From positions 97,620-161,619 of the forward strand of contig NZ_JHVK01000009.1 of the NCBI RefSeq assembly GCF_000620105.1: a stretch of 64,000 nucleotides of DNA, written 5' to 3'. How positions within the stretch are numbered: position 1 is the first letter of the stretch; each line of letters opens with the position of its first letter. The notes under the pieces were generated by a model. It saw only the letters and a program-made list of their open reading frames with translations, did not search any database and was not told where the DNA came from. The stretch is from Microvirgula aerodenitrificans DSM 15089 (lineage in GTDB: Bacteria > Pseudomonadota > Gammaproteobacteria > Burkholderiales > Aquaspirillaceae). The position numbers and the translations under genes are program-made. Shown piece after piece: positions 52,967-61,267 of the stretch.

Positions 52967-53344
52967 ATGATCCGATTGCCGATTTCCCGACTCCTGATTC
53001 ACGCACCGTCATACCGCTGTCTGCTGCTTGCTGCCGGGCTTGGTGCGACCGCGGCATGCAGCAAGACGCCGGAGGCCAGCCCGCCGGCCGACGCGTTTGC
53101 CGTCAGTGCCGAACGCACCTGTCGCAACGCGATAGAAGCCAATACCCTGACTGCCGGCGGTCTGGGCGAGAACCTGCTGCATTCGCCATTCCGCGTTCGC
53201 AGTCTGGGCCGGGACCGCTACGCGGTCGAGGCCAGCTACTCGATGGCGCTGCCGAACAGCGAGCTGCGCAAGATGAGCGTCGTCTGTGAAGTCAGTGACA
53301 AGGGGCGCACGCTGGATCGTTTTTCCTCGACCTCGGCATCCTGA
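52967..53344 (+). CDS. small hypothetical lipoprotein
   Basis: A 125-residue protein with a signal and lipobox TAAC (Cys31). The mature part (RTCRNAIEANTLTAGGLGEN, RYAVEASYSMALPNSELRKM, SVVCEVSDKGRTLDRF) has two Cys likely to form a disulfide and resembles small outer-membrane lipoproteins of unknown role. No named family. Convergent with the HTH gene. Confidence 0.65.
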   Translation: MIRLPISRLLIHAPSYRCLLLAAGLGATAACSKTPEASPPADAFAVSAERTCRNAIEANTLTAGGLGENLLHSPFRVRSLGRDRYAVEASYSMALPNSELRKMSVVCEVSDKGRTLDRFSSTSAS

Positions 53345-53371
53345 CCCGCAGCCCCGGTCGGGGCTGGACTC

Positions 53372-53656
53372 CTATTCTTCCGGCACGGCGACCGGCGGCG
53401 CGATGCCGTCGTAGGCATCGCCCACCCGCAGGCAGGCTTCGATCTCGACGCCCAGCAGCTTGCTGTAGCTGCGGATGATGCCGACCACATAGACCCACTC
53501 CGGCAGGCGCGTCTCGTCGCCGGCCTCCAGCGCGGCGATCTGCGACTGCGAACGGTGCATCGCCGCGGCGACCTGGGCAAGGGTGTAGCGCTGCTGCTCG
53601 CGTGCCTCCCTGAGCTGGTTGCCGATACGTGCCACGAGTTCGCTTTGTGTCTGCAT
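53372..53656 (-). CDS. helix-turn-helix protein (RodZ N-terminal-like)
   Basis: A 94-residue protein: ELVARIGNQLREAREQQRYT, LAQVAAAMHRSQSQIAALEA, ETRLPEWVYVVGIIRSYSKL fits the HTH_25 domain found at the N-terminus of RodZ (the E-x-x-x-x-x-P-x-x-x-Y-x-x-G-x-x-x-x-Y pattern). Unlike RodZ it stops after the HTH, with no membrane helix or periplasmic domain, so it is a soluble DNA- or protein-binding HTH. ATG at 53656 follows a GGGAGAGG site region. Confidence 0.8.
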   Translation of the reverse strand: MQTQSELVARIGNQLREAREQQRYTLAQVAAAMHRSQSQIAALEAGDETRLPEWVYVVGIIRSYSKLLGVEIEACLRVGDAYDGIAPPVAVPEE

Positions 53657-53849
53657 GGGAGAGGGGTCCGCGGTCAAATGGGGGAAGCCGGCTGCACTGC
53701 CGGGGAGTGGCAGTGCGCAGGCGGGACGAATTATCAGCTATGCATACGGTCTGGAATTTGCGCCAGATTCAATGTCACCCACATTATGAACGAGCCGGAC
53801 GCTTCAGGCCCGTTTCGCGTGCCGGCAGCAACTGTCGGCACGCGGCGGG

Positions 53850-54722
53850 TCAGCGGATGGTGCCGTCCAGCGTGGTCAGCGCGCGATAGTATTCCGGCCG
53901 CCGATCGCGGAATACTCCCCAGGCGCGGCGCTTGGCGGCAATGGCGTCGAGGTCGAAAGTGTGGACCAGCACCTCGCGACGGTCAGCGGAGGCTTCCGCC
54001 ACCAGTTCGCCTTCCGGCCCGGCAATGAACGAACGGCCATGGAAGGTGTCGCTGCCACCGTCCATGGTTTCGGTACCGATGCGGTTGCTGGCCAGCAGCG
54101 GCATCACATTGGCCGCGGCATGGCCCTGCTGGACCCGGATCCAGTGGTCGGCCGACTGGATGCCCGCATCGTGCGGCTCACTGCCGATGGCAGTCGGATA
54201 CAGCAGGATTTCCGCCCCCATCAGCGCCATGGCGCGGGCGCATTCCGGAAACCACTGGTCCCAGCAGATGCCGACGCCAATCCGGCCGACCCGGGTATCC
54301 CAGACCTTGAAGCCGAGATCGCCGGGGCTGAAGTAGTACTTTTCCTGGTAGCCGGGGCCGTCGGGAATGTGCATTTTCCGGTAGCGGCCGAGCAGTGTGC
54401 CGTCGGCGTCGATCATGGCCACGCTGTTGAAATGGCTCTGGCCGGCCCGCTCGAAAAAGCTGACCGGCAGCACCACGCCAAGCTCGCGCGCCAGCGCCTG
54501 GAAGCGCGGCAGCCAGCTGTGGGTTTCCAGCGGCTGCGCCAGCTCGAACAGCGGCGCATGCTGGTCGATGCAGAAATACGGTGTCTCGAACAGTTCCTGC
54601 AGCAGGATCAGTCCGGCGCCGCGGCTGGCGGCTTCGCGCACCAGTCCGATGGCGTTGTCGATATTGCGTTCACGGTCCCAGTCGCAGGCCATCTGCGTTG
54701 CGGCGACGGTAACAGGTCTCAT
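53850..54722 (-). CDS. aguB: N-carbamoylputrescine amidase
   Basis: A 290-residue nitrilase-superfamily amidase with the full catalytic triad: Glu43 (LQELFETPYF), Lys116 (GRYRKMHIPD) and Cys153 (VGICWDQWFPE). SRGAGLILLQELFETPYFCI and DGPGYQEKYYFSPGDLGFKV are typical of AguB. Releases ammonia and CO2 from N-carbamoylputrescine to give putrescine. The usual partner aguA (agmatine deiminase) is not in the window. ATG at 54722 is the family start. Divergent from the pot operon. Confidence 0.93.
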   Translation of the reverse strand: MRPVTVAATQMACDWDRERNIDNAIGLVREAASRGAGLILLQELFETPYFCIDQHAPLFELAQPLETHSWLPRFQALARELGVVLPVSFFERAGQSHFNSVAMIDADGTLLGRYRKMHIPDGPGYQEKYYFSPGDLGFKVWDTRVGRIGVGICWDQWFPECARAMALMGAEILLYPTAIGSEPHDAGIQSADHWIRVQQGHAAANVMPLLASNRIGTETMDGGSDTFHGRSFIAGPEGELVAEASADRREVLVHTFDLDAIAAKRRAWGVFRDRRPEYYRALTTLDGTIR

Positions 54723-54762
54723 CTTGATCCTCGGTCGGCGCGGCCGGGCGCGTTCCGGCCGG

Positions 54763-54939
54763 CTAGCGCGGCTTGCGCGGCAGCCAGTCCGGTCGTTCCG
54801 TCCGCGGGTGATCGATGCCCGACGGGGCATCGCTGACCAGATTATCGCGCACGGTCGGACCGGGCGCTTCCGGTCTGTGGGTCGTCAGTCGATCCAGCTC
54901 AAAGAAACCGCGTCGGGTCCTGCTGCTCGGGGTATGCAT
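54763..54939 (-). CDS. small basic hypothetical protein upstream of aguB
   Basis: A 58-residue Arg/Pro-rich protein (MHTPSSRTRRGFFELDRLTT, then NLVSDAPSGIDHPRTERPDW). AGGAG lies eight bases before the ATG at 54939. It ends 40 bases before aguB on the same strand. No family seen. Real coding status is uncertain because it is short and compositionally biased. Confidence 0.45.
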   Translation of the reverse strand: MHTPSSRTRRGFFELDRLTTHRPEAPGPTVRDNLVSDAPSGIDHPRTERPDWLPRKPR

Positions 54940-55191
54940 GGTTCCGTCTCCTGGTGGTGGGCCATCGTGCCGGTTGATGGTGCCGTGGTGTCCGGGTGGA
55001 CGTTTCCTGTTTTGCAATTGGCATGCCAGTTAATGCCGGGTGCTCAATTTATTGCACGGCCAAGGTGTCTGGTTTGGCTTCTTTCGTCAAGAATAATAAA
55101 CGCCAGATGATGCGGTTAGTGGTTATTCGTGCCTGAAAGGGCTGATGCATGACCTGTTTCATGCACTGATTTCGCGCGGAAATGCTCTGCG

Positions 55192-55218
55192 GCAGTGCAA
55201 TATGGCTTATTGCACTGC
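55192..55218. promoter_or_regulatory. perfect 11-bp inverted repeat, enhancer-site candidate
   Basis: Arms GCAGTGCAATA and TATTGCACTGC around TGGCT. A further half-site TTATTGCAC lies at 55049-55057. It is about 200 bases upstream of the sigma-54 promoter candidate, the usual distance for an enhancer-binding activator. Confidence 0.55.
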
Positions 55219-55410
55219 AAAACAAGATATTCATTTGGCATTGCGATAAGCGCTGCGTGTTTGTTGTCAATTTTATTAAACGTCTCTATTCTGGCCTGGG
55301 TGTCGAAGGTGTTAAACAATCCGGCATTATCCGGCGCAGACCGGACACAGAATCCCGCACGGAAACCGGGAATGCGGCGCAACGATGCAGTTCGCCACGC
55401 TTTTCCGGGC

Positions 55411-55426
55411 TGGCCCGACTTTTGCA
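55411..55426 (+). promoter_or_regulatory. sigma-54 (RpoN) promoter candidate for potF
   Basis: TGGCCCGACTTTTGCA matches the -24/-12 consensus TGGCACG-N4-TTGCA except one base, with the invariant GG and GC exactly ten bases apart. It is 82 bases before the potF ATG. Confidence 0.7.
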
Positions 55427-55507
55427 ATCCACGGGTCAGGCATCCAGGCGGATGTCGACGAACGGTCTTCCGGGCCGTCGTCTGGGAACTAGAGGAAGAG
55501 AAACGAC

Positions 55508-56602
55508 ATGAAGCATATTTTCCGCATTGGGGCGGCGGCGGTTGCTGTCGGGTGGGCCGTTCACGCCATGGCTGCCGGCGGCGAACTCCATATCTACAAC
55601 TGGTCCGACTACATCGCCAAGGACACCGTTGCCAGGTTCGAGAAGGAAACCGGCATCAAGGTCCGCTACGATGTCTATGACTCGGACGAGACCCTGCAGG
55701 CCAAGCTGCTGACCGGCAAGTCCGGCTACGATCTGGTCAACCCGTCCAACGACTTCCTCAGCAAGCAGATCCAGTCCGGCGTGTACCAGAAACTCGACCG
55801 CTCGAAACTGCCGAACTGGAAAAACCTCGATCCGGCACTGCTGGCCAAGTTCGCCGCCAGCGATCCGGGCAATGCGTATTCGGTACCGTACATGTGGGGC
55901 ACGACCACGATCGGCATCAATGTCGACAAGGTCAAGGCGGCACTGGGCGACGATTACCCGGCCAATGAATGGGAGCTGCTGTACAACCCGAAATACGTCA
56001 GCAAGCTCAAGCGCTGCGGCGTGTCGGTGCTGAACTCCGGCAATGATGTGTTCCCGTCGGTACTGCGCTATATCGGCAAGAGCCCGGTCAGTACCAGTCT
56101 CAATGACTACAAGGAAGCGGCGAAGACACTGGAAGCAGTGCGCCCGTATATCACCCGCTTCAACTCGTCTTCCTATATCAACGAGATGGCCAATGGCGAG
56201 CTGTGTCTGGCGCTCGGTTATTCCGGCGACCTGCTGATCGCCAACCAGCGGGCGAAGGAAGCGAAGAACGGTGTCAGGATCAAGGTCATCATCCCGAAAA
56301 CCGGCGCCACGCTGTGGGCGAACATGATGGCGATTCCGAAGGACGCAAAGAACGTCGAGGCGGCGCACAAGTTCCTCGATTTCATCATGCGGCCCGATGT
56401 CGTGGCTGACATTTCCAACCAGGTGTTCTATGCCAATGCAAACAAGGCGGCGACACCCCTGGTCAACAAGGCGATTTCGGGCGACCCCAACGTCTACCCG
56501 AACGACGCGATCAAGCAGGTGCTGTGGACGCGGAACGTGCAGCCCGCCGATGTGCAGCGCGGCGTGACCCGGCTGTGGACCACGGTCAAGACCGGCCGCT
56601 AA
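55508..56602 (+). CDS. potF: putrescine ABC transporter substrate-binding protein
   Basis: A 364-residue periplasmic protein. Signal peptide ending HAMA near residue 22, then GGELHIYNWSDYIAKDTVAR, the PotD/PotF hallmark with the NWSDYI polyamine-cage residues; KSGYDLVNPSNDFLSKQIQS and NAYSVPYMWGTTTIGINVDK follow. Acidic and Trp ligands are in the expected places. Ribosome site AGAGGAAGAG. First gene of a five-gene operon (potFGHI-puuB) with a sigma-54-like promoter. Confidence 0.93.
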   Translation: MKHIFRIGAAAVAVGWAVHAMAAGGELHIYNWSDYIAKDTVARFEKETGIKVRYDVYDSDETLQAKLLTGKSGYDLVNPSNDFLSKQIQSGVYQKLDRSKLPNWKNLDPALLAKFAASDPGNAYSVPYMWGTTTIGINVDKVKAALGDDYPANEWELLYNPKYVSKLKRCGVSVLNSGNDVFPSVLRYIGKSPVSTSLNDYKEAAKTLEAVRPYITRFNSSSYINEMANGELCLALGYSGDLLIANQRAKEAKNGVRIKVIIPKTGATLWANMMAIPKDAKNVEAAHKFLDFIMRPDVVADISNQVFYANANKAATPLVNKAISGDPNVYPNDAIKQVLWTRNVQPADVQRGVTRLWTTVKTGR

Positions 56603-56623
56603 TTCCCCTGAACGCCCAGACCA

Positions 56624-56651
56624 CCGTCCCGGCACTGCCGTATCGGGACGG
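56624..56651 (+). promoter_or_regulatory. intercistronic hairpin after potF
   Basis: Arms CCGTCCCG and CGGGACGG with a twelve-base loop and no T-run, between potF and potG. It may keep potF mRNA more stable than downstream mRNA. Confidence 0.5.
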
Positions 56652-56666
56652 CGGGGAGAAATCGCC

Positions 56667-57779
56667 ATGAATGACCACACCGAAAAGAAACCGTATCTGC
56701 AGATCGTCAATGTCGTGAAGAAATTCGGCGACACGCTGGCGGTCGACCATGTCAGCCTCGATGTCGAGCGGCAGGAGATCTTCGCGCTGCTCGGTTCGTC
56801 CGGCTCCGGCAAGTCGACGCTGCTGCGCATGCTGGCCGGCATGGACCGCCCGACCAGTGGCCGCATCATCCTCGACGGGCAGGACATCACTGCACTGCCG
56901 CCGTACGAGCGGCCGATCAACATGATGTTCCAGAGCTATGCGCTGTTCCCGCACATGACGGTCGGCGAAAACATTGCCTTCGGCCTGAAGCAGGACCGGA
57001 TGGCGAAAAAGGACATTGACGACCGGGTCAAGGAAATGCTCGCGCTGGTGCAGATGAGCAAGTACGCGAACCGCAAGCCGTACCAGTTGTCCGGTGGCCA
57101 GCAGCAGCGTGTCGCCCTGGCGCGCAGCCTGGCCAAGCGACCGAAGCTGTTGCTGCTCGACGAACCGCTCGGCGCACTGGACAAGAAGCTGCGCCAGCAG
57201 ACCCAGCTCGAACTGGTCAATACGCTGGAGAAAGTCGGCGTGACCTGCATGCTGGTCACCCATGACCAGGAGGAGGCGATGACCATGGCCGGCCGCATCG
57301 GCATCATGAGCGAGGGCTGCCTGCTGCAGGTCGGCTCGCCCAGCCAGGTCTATGACTTCCCCAACTGCCGCTTTACCGCCGAATTCATCGGCGAGACCAA
57401 TATGTTCCACGGCAAGGTGGTGGTGGACGAACCGGATCACATCGAGATCGACTCGGACGTCTTCGGCGGACGCATCTGCATCGACCATGGCATTTCCGGC
57501 CCGAAGGGCATGGAAGTCTGGGCGAGCGTCCGGCCCGAGGACGTCCATGTGGATCGGCATGCGCCGGCCCATGCCGCCAACGCGGTGAAAGGCGAGGTCA
57601 AGGAGATCGCCTACCTCGGCAGCTACTCGGTGTACCACATCAGGCTGGCGACCGGGAAAGTGGTCAAATCGATGGTGCCGTCCACCCGCTGGTATGAAGC
57701 GGGCGAGGAAGCGCCGACCTGGGGTGATCCGGTGTTCATCAGCTGGCGCGCCGACATGCCCGTGGTGCTGACCCAGTAA
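56667..57779 (+). CDS. potG: putrescine ABC transporter ATP-binding protein
   Basis: A 370-residue ABC ATPase of the PotA/PotG class. Walker [10 protein letters not shown] (43-51), Q-loop [16 protein letters not shown], signature [15 protein letters not shown], Walker [13 protein letters not shown] and switch [13 protein letters not shown] are intact. A TOBE domain ends the chain ([35 protein letters not shown]). It powers putrescine import with PotH/PotI. Followed ten bases later by potH. Confidence 0.94.
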   Translation: MNDHTEKKPYLQIVNVVKKFGDTLAVDHVSLDVERQEIFALLGSSGSGKSTLLRMLAGMDRPTSGRIILDGQDITALPPYERPINMMFQSYALFPHMTVGENIAFGLKQDRMAKKDIDDRVKEMLALVQMSKYANRKPYQLSGGQQQRVALARSLAKRPKLLLLDEPLGALDKKLRQQTQLELVNTLEKVGVTCMLVTHDQEEAMTMAGRIGIMSEGCLLQVGSPSQVYDFPNCRFTAEFIGETNMFHGKVVVDEPDHIEIDSDVFGGRICIDHGISGPKGMEVWASVRPEDVHVDRHAPAHAANAVKGEVKEIAYLGSYSVYHIRLATGKVVKSMVPSTRWYEAGEEAPTWGDPVFISWRADMPVVLTQ

Positions 57780-57789
57780 GGAGGCAGCC

Positions 57790-58704
57790 ATGAATCTCAA
57801 GCGCACTCTCGACGCCTGGCTCAGGCCGGGCAGGGGAACCGTGATCGGCATCCCGTATTTCTGGTTGCTGCTGTTTTTCCTCGCCCCGTTCTTCATCGTG
57901 CTGAAAATCAGCTTTTCCGAGGTCGACATCGCCGTCCCGCCGTTCACGGCGCTGATGTCCAGCGAAGGCAGCCGGGTCACGTTTGCCTTCAACCTGGAGA
58001 ACTACGCGTTCCTGTTCAGCGACGAGCTGTACATCGACACCTACCTGAGCTCGCTGAAAGTGGCGGCAGTCACCACCATCGCCTGCCTGCTGATCGGCTA
58101 TCCGATCGCCTATGCGATCGCCCGTGCCAGCCCGGCGGCGCGCAATACCTTGCTGCTGCTGGTGATGCTGCCGTTCTGGACCTCGTTCCTGATCCGCGTG
58201 TATGCCTGGATGGGCATCCTCAAGGACAACGGGCTGATCAACAACCTGCTGCTCGGTCTGGGCGTGATCAGCGAGCCGCTGCGGATGATGCATACCGACT
58301 TCTCGCTGTATGTGGTGATGGTCTATGCCTACCTGCCGTTCATGATCCTGCCGCTGTATGCCCACCTGGTGAAAATGGACCCGCGACTGCTGGAAGCGGC
58401 CGGGGATCTCGGTGCCCGGCCATGGAAAGCCTTCCTGGCCATCACGCTGCCCCTGTCCAAGGGCGGCATCATTGCCGGCTCGATGATGGTGTTCATTCCG
58501 GCGGTTGGCGAGTTCGTCATCCCGGAACTGGTCGGCGGCACCGAGACGCTGATGATCGGCAAGGTGCTGTGGAACGAGTTCTTCGACAACAACAACTGGC
58601 CGATGGCCTCCAGCGTGGCAATCGTCATGGTCTGCCTGTTGATCCTGCCGATCGTGTTCTTCCACCGCTATGAGACCCGGCAACTGGAGGGCGATCGTGG
58701 ATAA
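57790..58704 (+). CDS. potH: putrescine ABC transporter permease PotH
   Basis: A 304-residue inner-membrane permease with six helices. IPYFWLLLFFLAPFFIVLKI starts the first, FWTSFLIRVYAWMGILKDNG is a PotB/PotH landmark, and the EAA loop LLEAAGDLGARPWKAFLAIT contacts PotG. FIPAVGEFVIPELVGG is also diagnostic. Stop overlaps the GTG start of potI. Confidence 0.94.
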   Translation: MNLKRTLDAWLRPGRGTVIGIPYFWLLLFFLAPFFIVLKISFSEVDIAVPPFTALMSSEGSRVTFAFNLENYAFLFSDELYIDTYLSSLKVAAVTTIACLLIGYPIAYAIARASPAARNTLLLLVMLPFWTSFLIRVYAWMGILKDNGLINNLLLGLGVISEPLRMMHTDFSLYVVMVYAYLPFMILPLYAHLVKMDPRLLEAAGDLGARPWKAFLAITLPLSKGGIIAGSMMVFIPAVGEFVIPELVGGTETLMIGKVLWNEFFDNNNWPMASSVAIVMVCLLILPIVFFHRYETRQLEGDRG

Positions 58705-59593
58705 TCAGAAACTGCCCGGCTTCCTGAAGCTGTGCCTGATACTGGGCTACCTGTTCCTGTACGTGCCGATCATCAGCCTGATCGTCTACTCGTTCAACGA
58801 CTCCAAGCTGGTGACGGTATGGGGCGGCTTCTCGGTCAAGTGGTACGGGGAGCTGCTGGAGGACGACGAACTGCTGTCGGCGCTGTGGCTGTCGGTCAAG
58901 GTGGCACTGAGTTCGGCCTTTGCGGCGATCATCCTCGGCACCATTGCCGGCTTCGTCATGGCGCGCTTCAAGCGTTTTCGCGGCAGCACGCTGTTTGCCG
59001 GCATGCTGACGGCGCCGATGGTGATGCCGGAAGTGATCACCGGTCTGTCGATGCTGTTGCTGTTCATCTCGATGCAGCAGGTGATCGGCGTTCCGGGCGA
59101 ACGCGGGATGTTCACCATCTGGGTCGGCCATACCACGCTGTGCATGGCCTATGTGTCGGTGGTGGTCCGTTCGCGGCTGGTCGAGATGGACCGCAATATC
59201 GAGGATGCCGCCATGGACCTCGGCGCCCGGCCGTTGAAGATCTTCTTCGTCATCACGCTGCCGCTGATCTCGCAGGCGATCGCGTCCGGCTTCCTGCTGT
59301 CGCTGACACTGTCGCTGGACGATCTGGTGACCACCGCCTTCCTGTCCGGCCCCGGCTCGACCACGCTGCCGCAGGTGATTTTCTCGCGCGTCCGTCTCGG
59401 TCTGAACCCCGAAATCAACGCACTGGGCGCCATTACCGTGCTGGTGGTCGGTACACTGGTCATCGTGTCCAACTACTTGATGCTCAGTTCGCAGCGCAAG
59501 AAGGAAAAGGCCATTGCCGACGCGTTCCGCCAGGCCGGCGATGAGGAAAAGAGCAAGCTGGTCGGCGGGCTGCCTGCCGCCGGGCAAGCCTGA
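58697..59593 (+). CDS. potI: putrescine ABC transporter permease PotI
   Basis: A 298-residue permease with six helices. LCLILGYLFLYVPIISLIVY is the first, GGFSVKWYGELLEDDELLSA the PotC/PotI N-terminal loop and EDAAMDLGARPLKIFFVITL the EAA loop. Start is GTG at 58697, inside the last codons of potH with GGAGG upstream, giving an eight-base overlap and coupled translation. Closely similar in plan to PotC. Confidence 0.93.
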   Translation: MDNQKLPGFLKLCLILGYLFLYVPIISLIVYSFNDSKLVTVWGGFSVKWYGELLEDDELLSALWLSVKVALSSAFAAIILGTIAGFVMARFKRFRGSTLFAGMLTAPMVMPEVITGLSMLLLFISMQQVIGVPGERGMFTIWVGHTTLCMAYVSVVVRSRLVEMDRNIEDAAMDLGARPLKIFFVITLPLISQAIASGFLLSLTLSLDDLVTTAFLSGPGSTTLPQVIFSRVRLGLNPEINALGAITVLVVGTLVIVSNYLMLSSQRKKEKAIADAFRQAGDEEKSKLVGGLPAAGQA

Positions 59594-59648
59594 GTCTCCG
59601 GCCACCCGGCGCACAGCCGGGTGGCCGGACGTTTTCAAAGAGAATCCC

Positions 59649-60956
59649 ATGTCATCCCTGTTCGCTTGTGCCCATCAGGACCATGTCGGGTCCTTCTATG
59701 CTGCCAGTTGCGGCGACATTCCCGTCTGGCCCGCGCTGACGGCGGAAACCCGTGCCGATGTCTGCGTGATCGGCGGTGGGCTGGCCGGTTTGTCCACGGC
59801 GCTGGAACTGGCCCGGCGCGGGTACGAGGTGGTTCTGCTGGAAGGCTCGCGCGCCGGCTGGGCCGCCAGTGGCCGCAACGGCGGACAGATCATCAATGGC
59901 TATGCGTGCGGACTGGACCTGTTCGAGTCCGCCGTCGGTCAGGCCGACAGCGAGCGGCTGTGGCAATGGTCGCTGGAGGCGATGGACATCGTCCGCGAAC
60001 GCTGCGAGCAGCACGCCATCGACTGCGACCTGCATTTCGGTTATGTGCATGCGGCCAACAAGCCGCGCCATCTCGACGCGCTGGCGACCTGGGTGCGCGA
60101 CATGGACACCCGCTACGGCTATCGCGCACTGGAATGGCTGGATCGCCCGGCCCTGCGGCGCCGGGTCGATACCGGACGCTACGTCGGCGGCGTGTTCGAT
60201 CCGCACTCCGGCCATCTGCACCCGCTGAAATACACGCTCGGCCTGGCCCGCGCCGCCGTCGCAGCCGGCGTCCGGCTGTACGAGAACAGCGCCGCGACCC
60301 GGGTCGACAGCAGCGGGGAGCGGATCGTCATCCATACTGCCGCTGGCCAGGTGTCGGCCGAGCGGGCGGTGTTTGCCTGCAATGCGCTGGTCGGTGGGCT
60401 GGAACCGTCACTCAAGCGCAAGATCATGCCGGTCGGCACCTATGTCATTGCCACCGCGCCACTGGGCGAGGCGAGGGCGCGCTCGCTGCTGCCGGGCAAT
60501 GACGCGGTGTGCGACAGCAACTTCGTCCTTGACTACTACCGGCTGTCTGCCGACCAGCGACTGCTGTTCGGCGGGAAAGTCAGCTATTCCGGCCACCCGC
60601 CGCGCGATCTGGCCGGCAGCATGCGCGCCGACATGCTGAAGGTGTTTCCGGGCCTGGCCGATGTCGGTATCGACTATGCATGGGGTGGTTTCTGCGACAT
60701 CACGCTGAACCGGGCCCCGCACTTCGGCCGCCTGCATGGTGGCCGGGCCTTTTTCATGCAGGGCTTCTCCGGCCATGGCGTGGCGCTGACCGGGCTGGCC
60801 GGGCGGGTGGTGGCCGAAGCCATCGATGGTGACGACCAGCGACTGAAAGTGTTCGAGCGCCTTCCCCATCGCGATTTTCCCGGCGGCAGCCTGCTGCGCG
60901 CACCGGCACTGGTGGCGGCCATGAGCTATTTCCGCCTGCGTGACCTGATGCCCTGA
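59649..60956 (+). CDS. puuB: gamma-glutamylputrescine oxidase-like FAD oxidoreductase
   Basis: A 435-residue DAO-family flavoenzyme. ADVCVIGGGLAGLSTALELA is the FAD-binding Rossmann motif with VVLLEGSRAGWAASGRNGGQ, then INGYACGLDL; CNALVGGLEPSLKRKIMPVG and GFSGHGVALTGLAGRVVAEA are typical of PuuB/ordL-like oxidases. It would oxidise gamma-glutamylputrescine, or putrescine itself, to the aldehyde with release of ammonia. It follows potI by 55 bases as the last gene of the operon. puuA, puuC and puuD are not in the window. Confidence 0.87.
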   Translation: MSSLFACAHQDHVGSFYAASCGDIPVWPALTAETRADVCVIGGGLAGLSTALELARRGYEVVLLEGSRAGWAASGRNGGQIINGYACGLDLFESAVGQADSERLWQWSLEAMDIVRERCEQHAIDCDLHFGYVHAANKPRHLDALATWVRDMDTRYGYRALEWLDRPALRRRVDTGRYVGGVFDPHSGHLHPLKYTLGLARAAVAAGVRLYENSAATRVDSSGERIVIHTAAGQVSAERAVFACNALVGGLEPSLKRKIMPVGTYVIATAPLGEARARSLLPGNDAVCDSNFVLDYYRLSADQRLLFGGKVSYSGHPPRDLAGSMRADMLKVFPGLADVGIDYAWGGFCDITLNRAPHFGRLHGGRAFFMQGFSGHGVALTGLAGRVVAEAIDGDDQRLKVFERLPHRDFPGGSLLRAPALVAAMSYFRLRDLMP

Positions 60957-60960
60957 GCCG

Positions 60961-61255
60961 GCATCACCCAGCTGCCGTTGCGTACCGAGTGCGTCGTAAT
61001 GGTAGCGGCTGGTGCAGACGGTGGTTTCCAGCGTCTTGCCGAACGCGAACACTGGTAACGGAAGTTGGCAGGCTGACCGCTGTCGGCCTGTCGCGCATCA
61101 CTGCTGTCGAGCGGGAGGCCGATGGATGAGAAGGCATAGTATTCGATGCGCTTGTCAGCGCGGTTGTGGCGAACGATGCGGACAGCACACTGCTGGTGGT
61201 CGGCGTGCCGGCGCAGCGGAGGGCTGAAAGAGCGTCTGTGACTGTGGGCATGCAT
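60961..61255 (-). pseudogene. remnant of a second tccC-like gene
   Basis: Minus-strand translation gives CAVRIVRHNRADKRIEYYAF and SIGLPLDSSDARQADSGQPA, NFRYQCS, matching the first 65 codons of the intact gene next door (LAVRVIRYHRT to NFRYLCS), then jumps in a different frame to KTLETTVCTSRYHYDALGTQ, which matches codons about 160 further on. At DNA level 61045-61230 copies 63808-63990 and 60967-61038 copies 63412-63483, so about 330 bases between are deleted. No open frame survives. It begins 13 bases after the stop of the intact gene. Confidence 0.85.
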
Positions 61256-61267
61256 GGGGGGCGCTAG

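Larger units (their letters stand above)
54940..55507. promoter_or_regulatory. long regulatory gap (568 bp) before potF
   Basis: No gene supported. It contains an AT-rich stretch (55040-55330), a large palindrome at 55192-55218 and a sigma-54-type promoter at 55411-55426, listed separately. It also must hold the promoter of the divergent aguB transcript. Confidence 0.5.

Noticed and set aside
55116..55427. 103-codon minus-strand frame in the pot regulatory gap
   Set aside because: It runs over the palindrome and the sigma-54 promoter candidate, has no ribosome site and unlikely composition.
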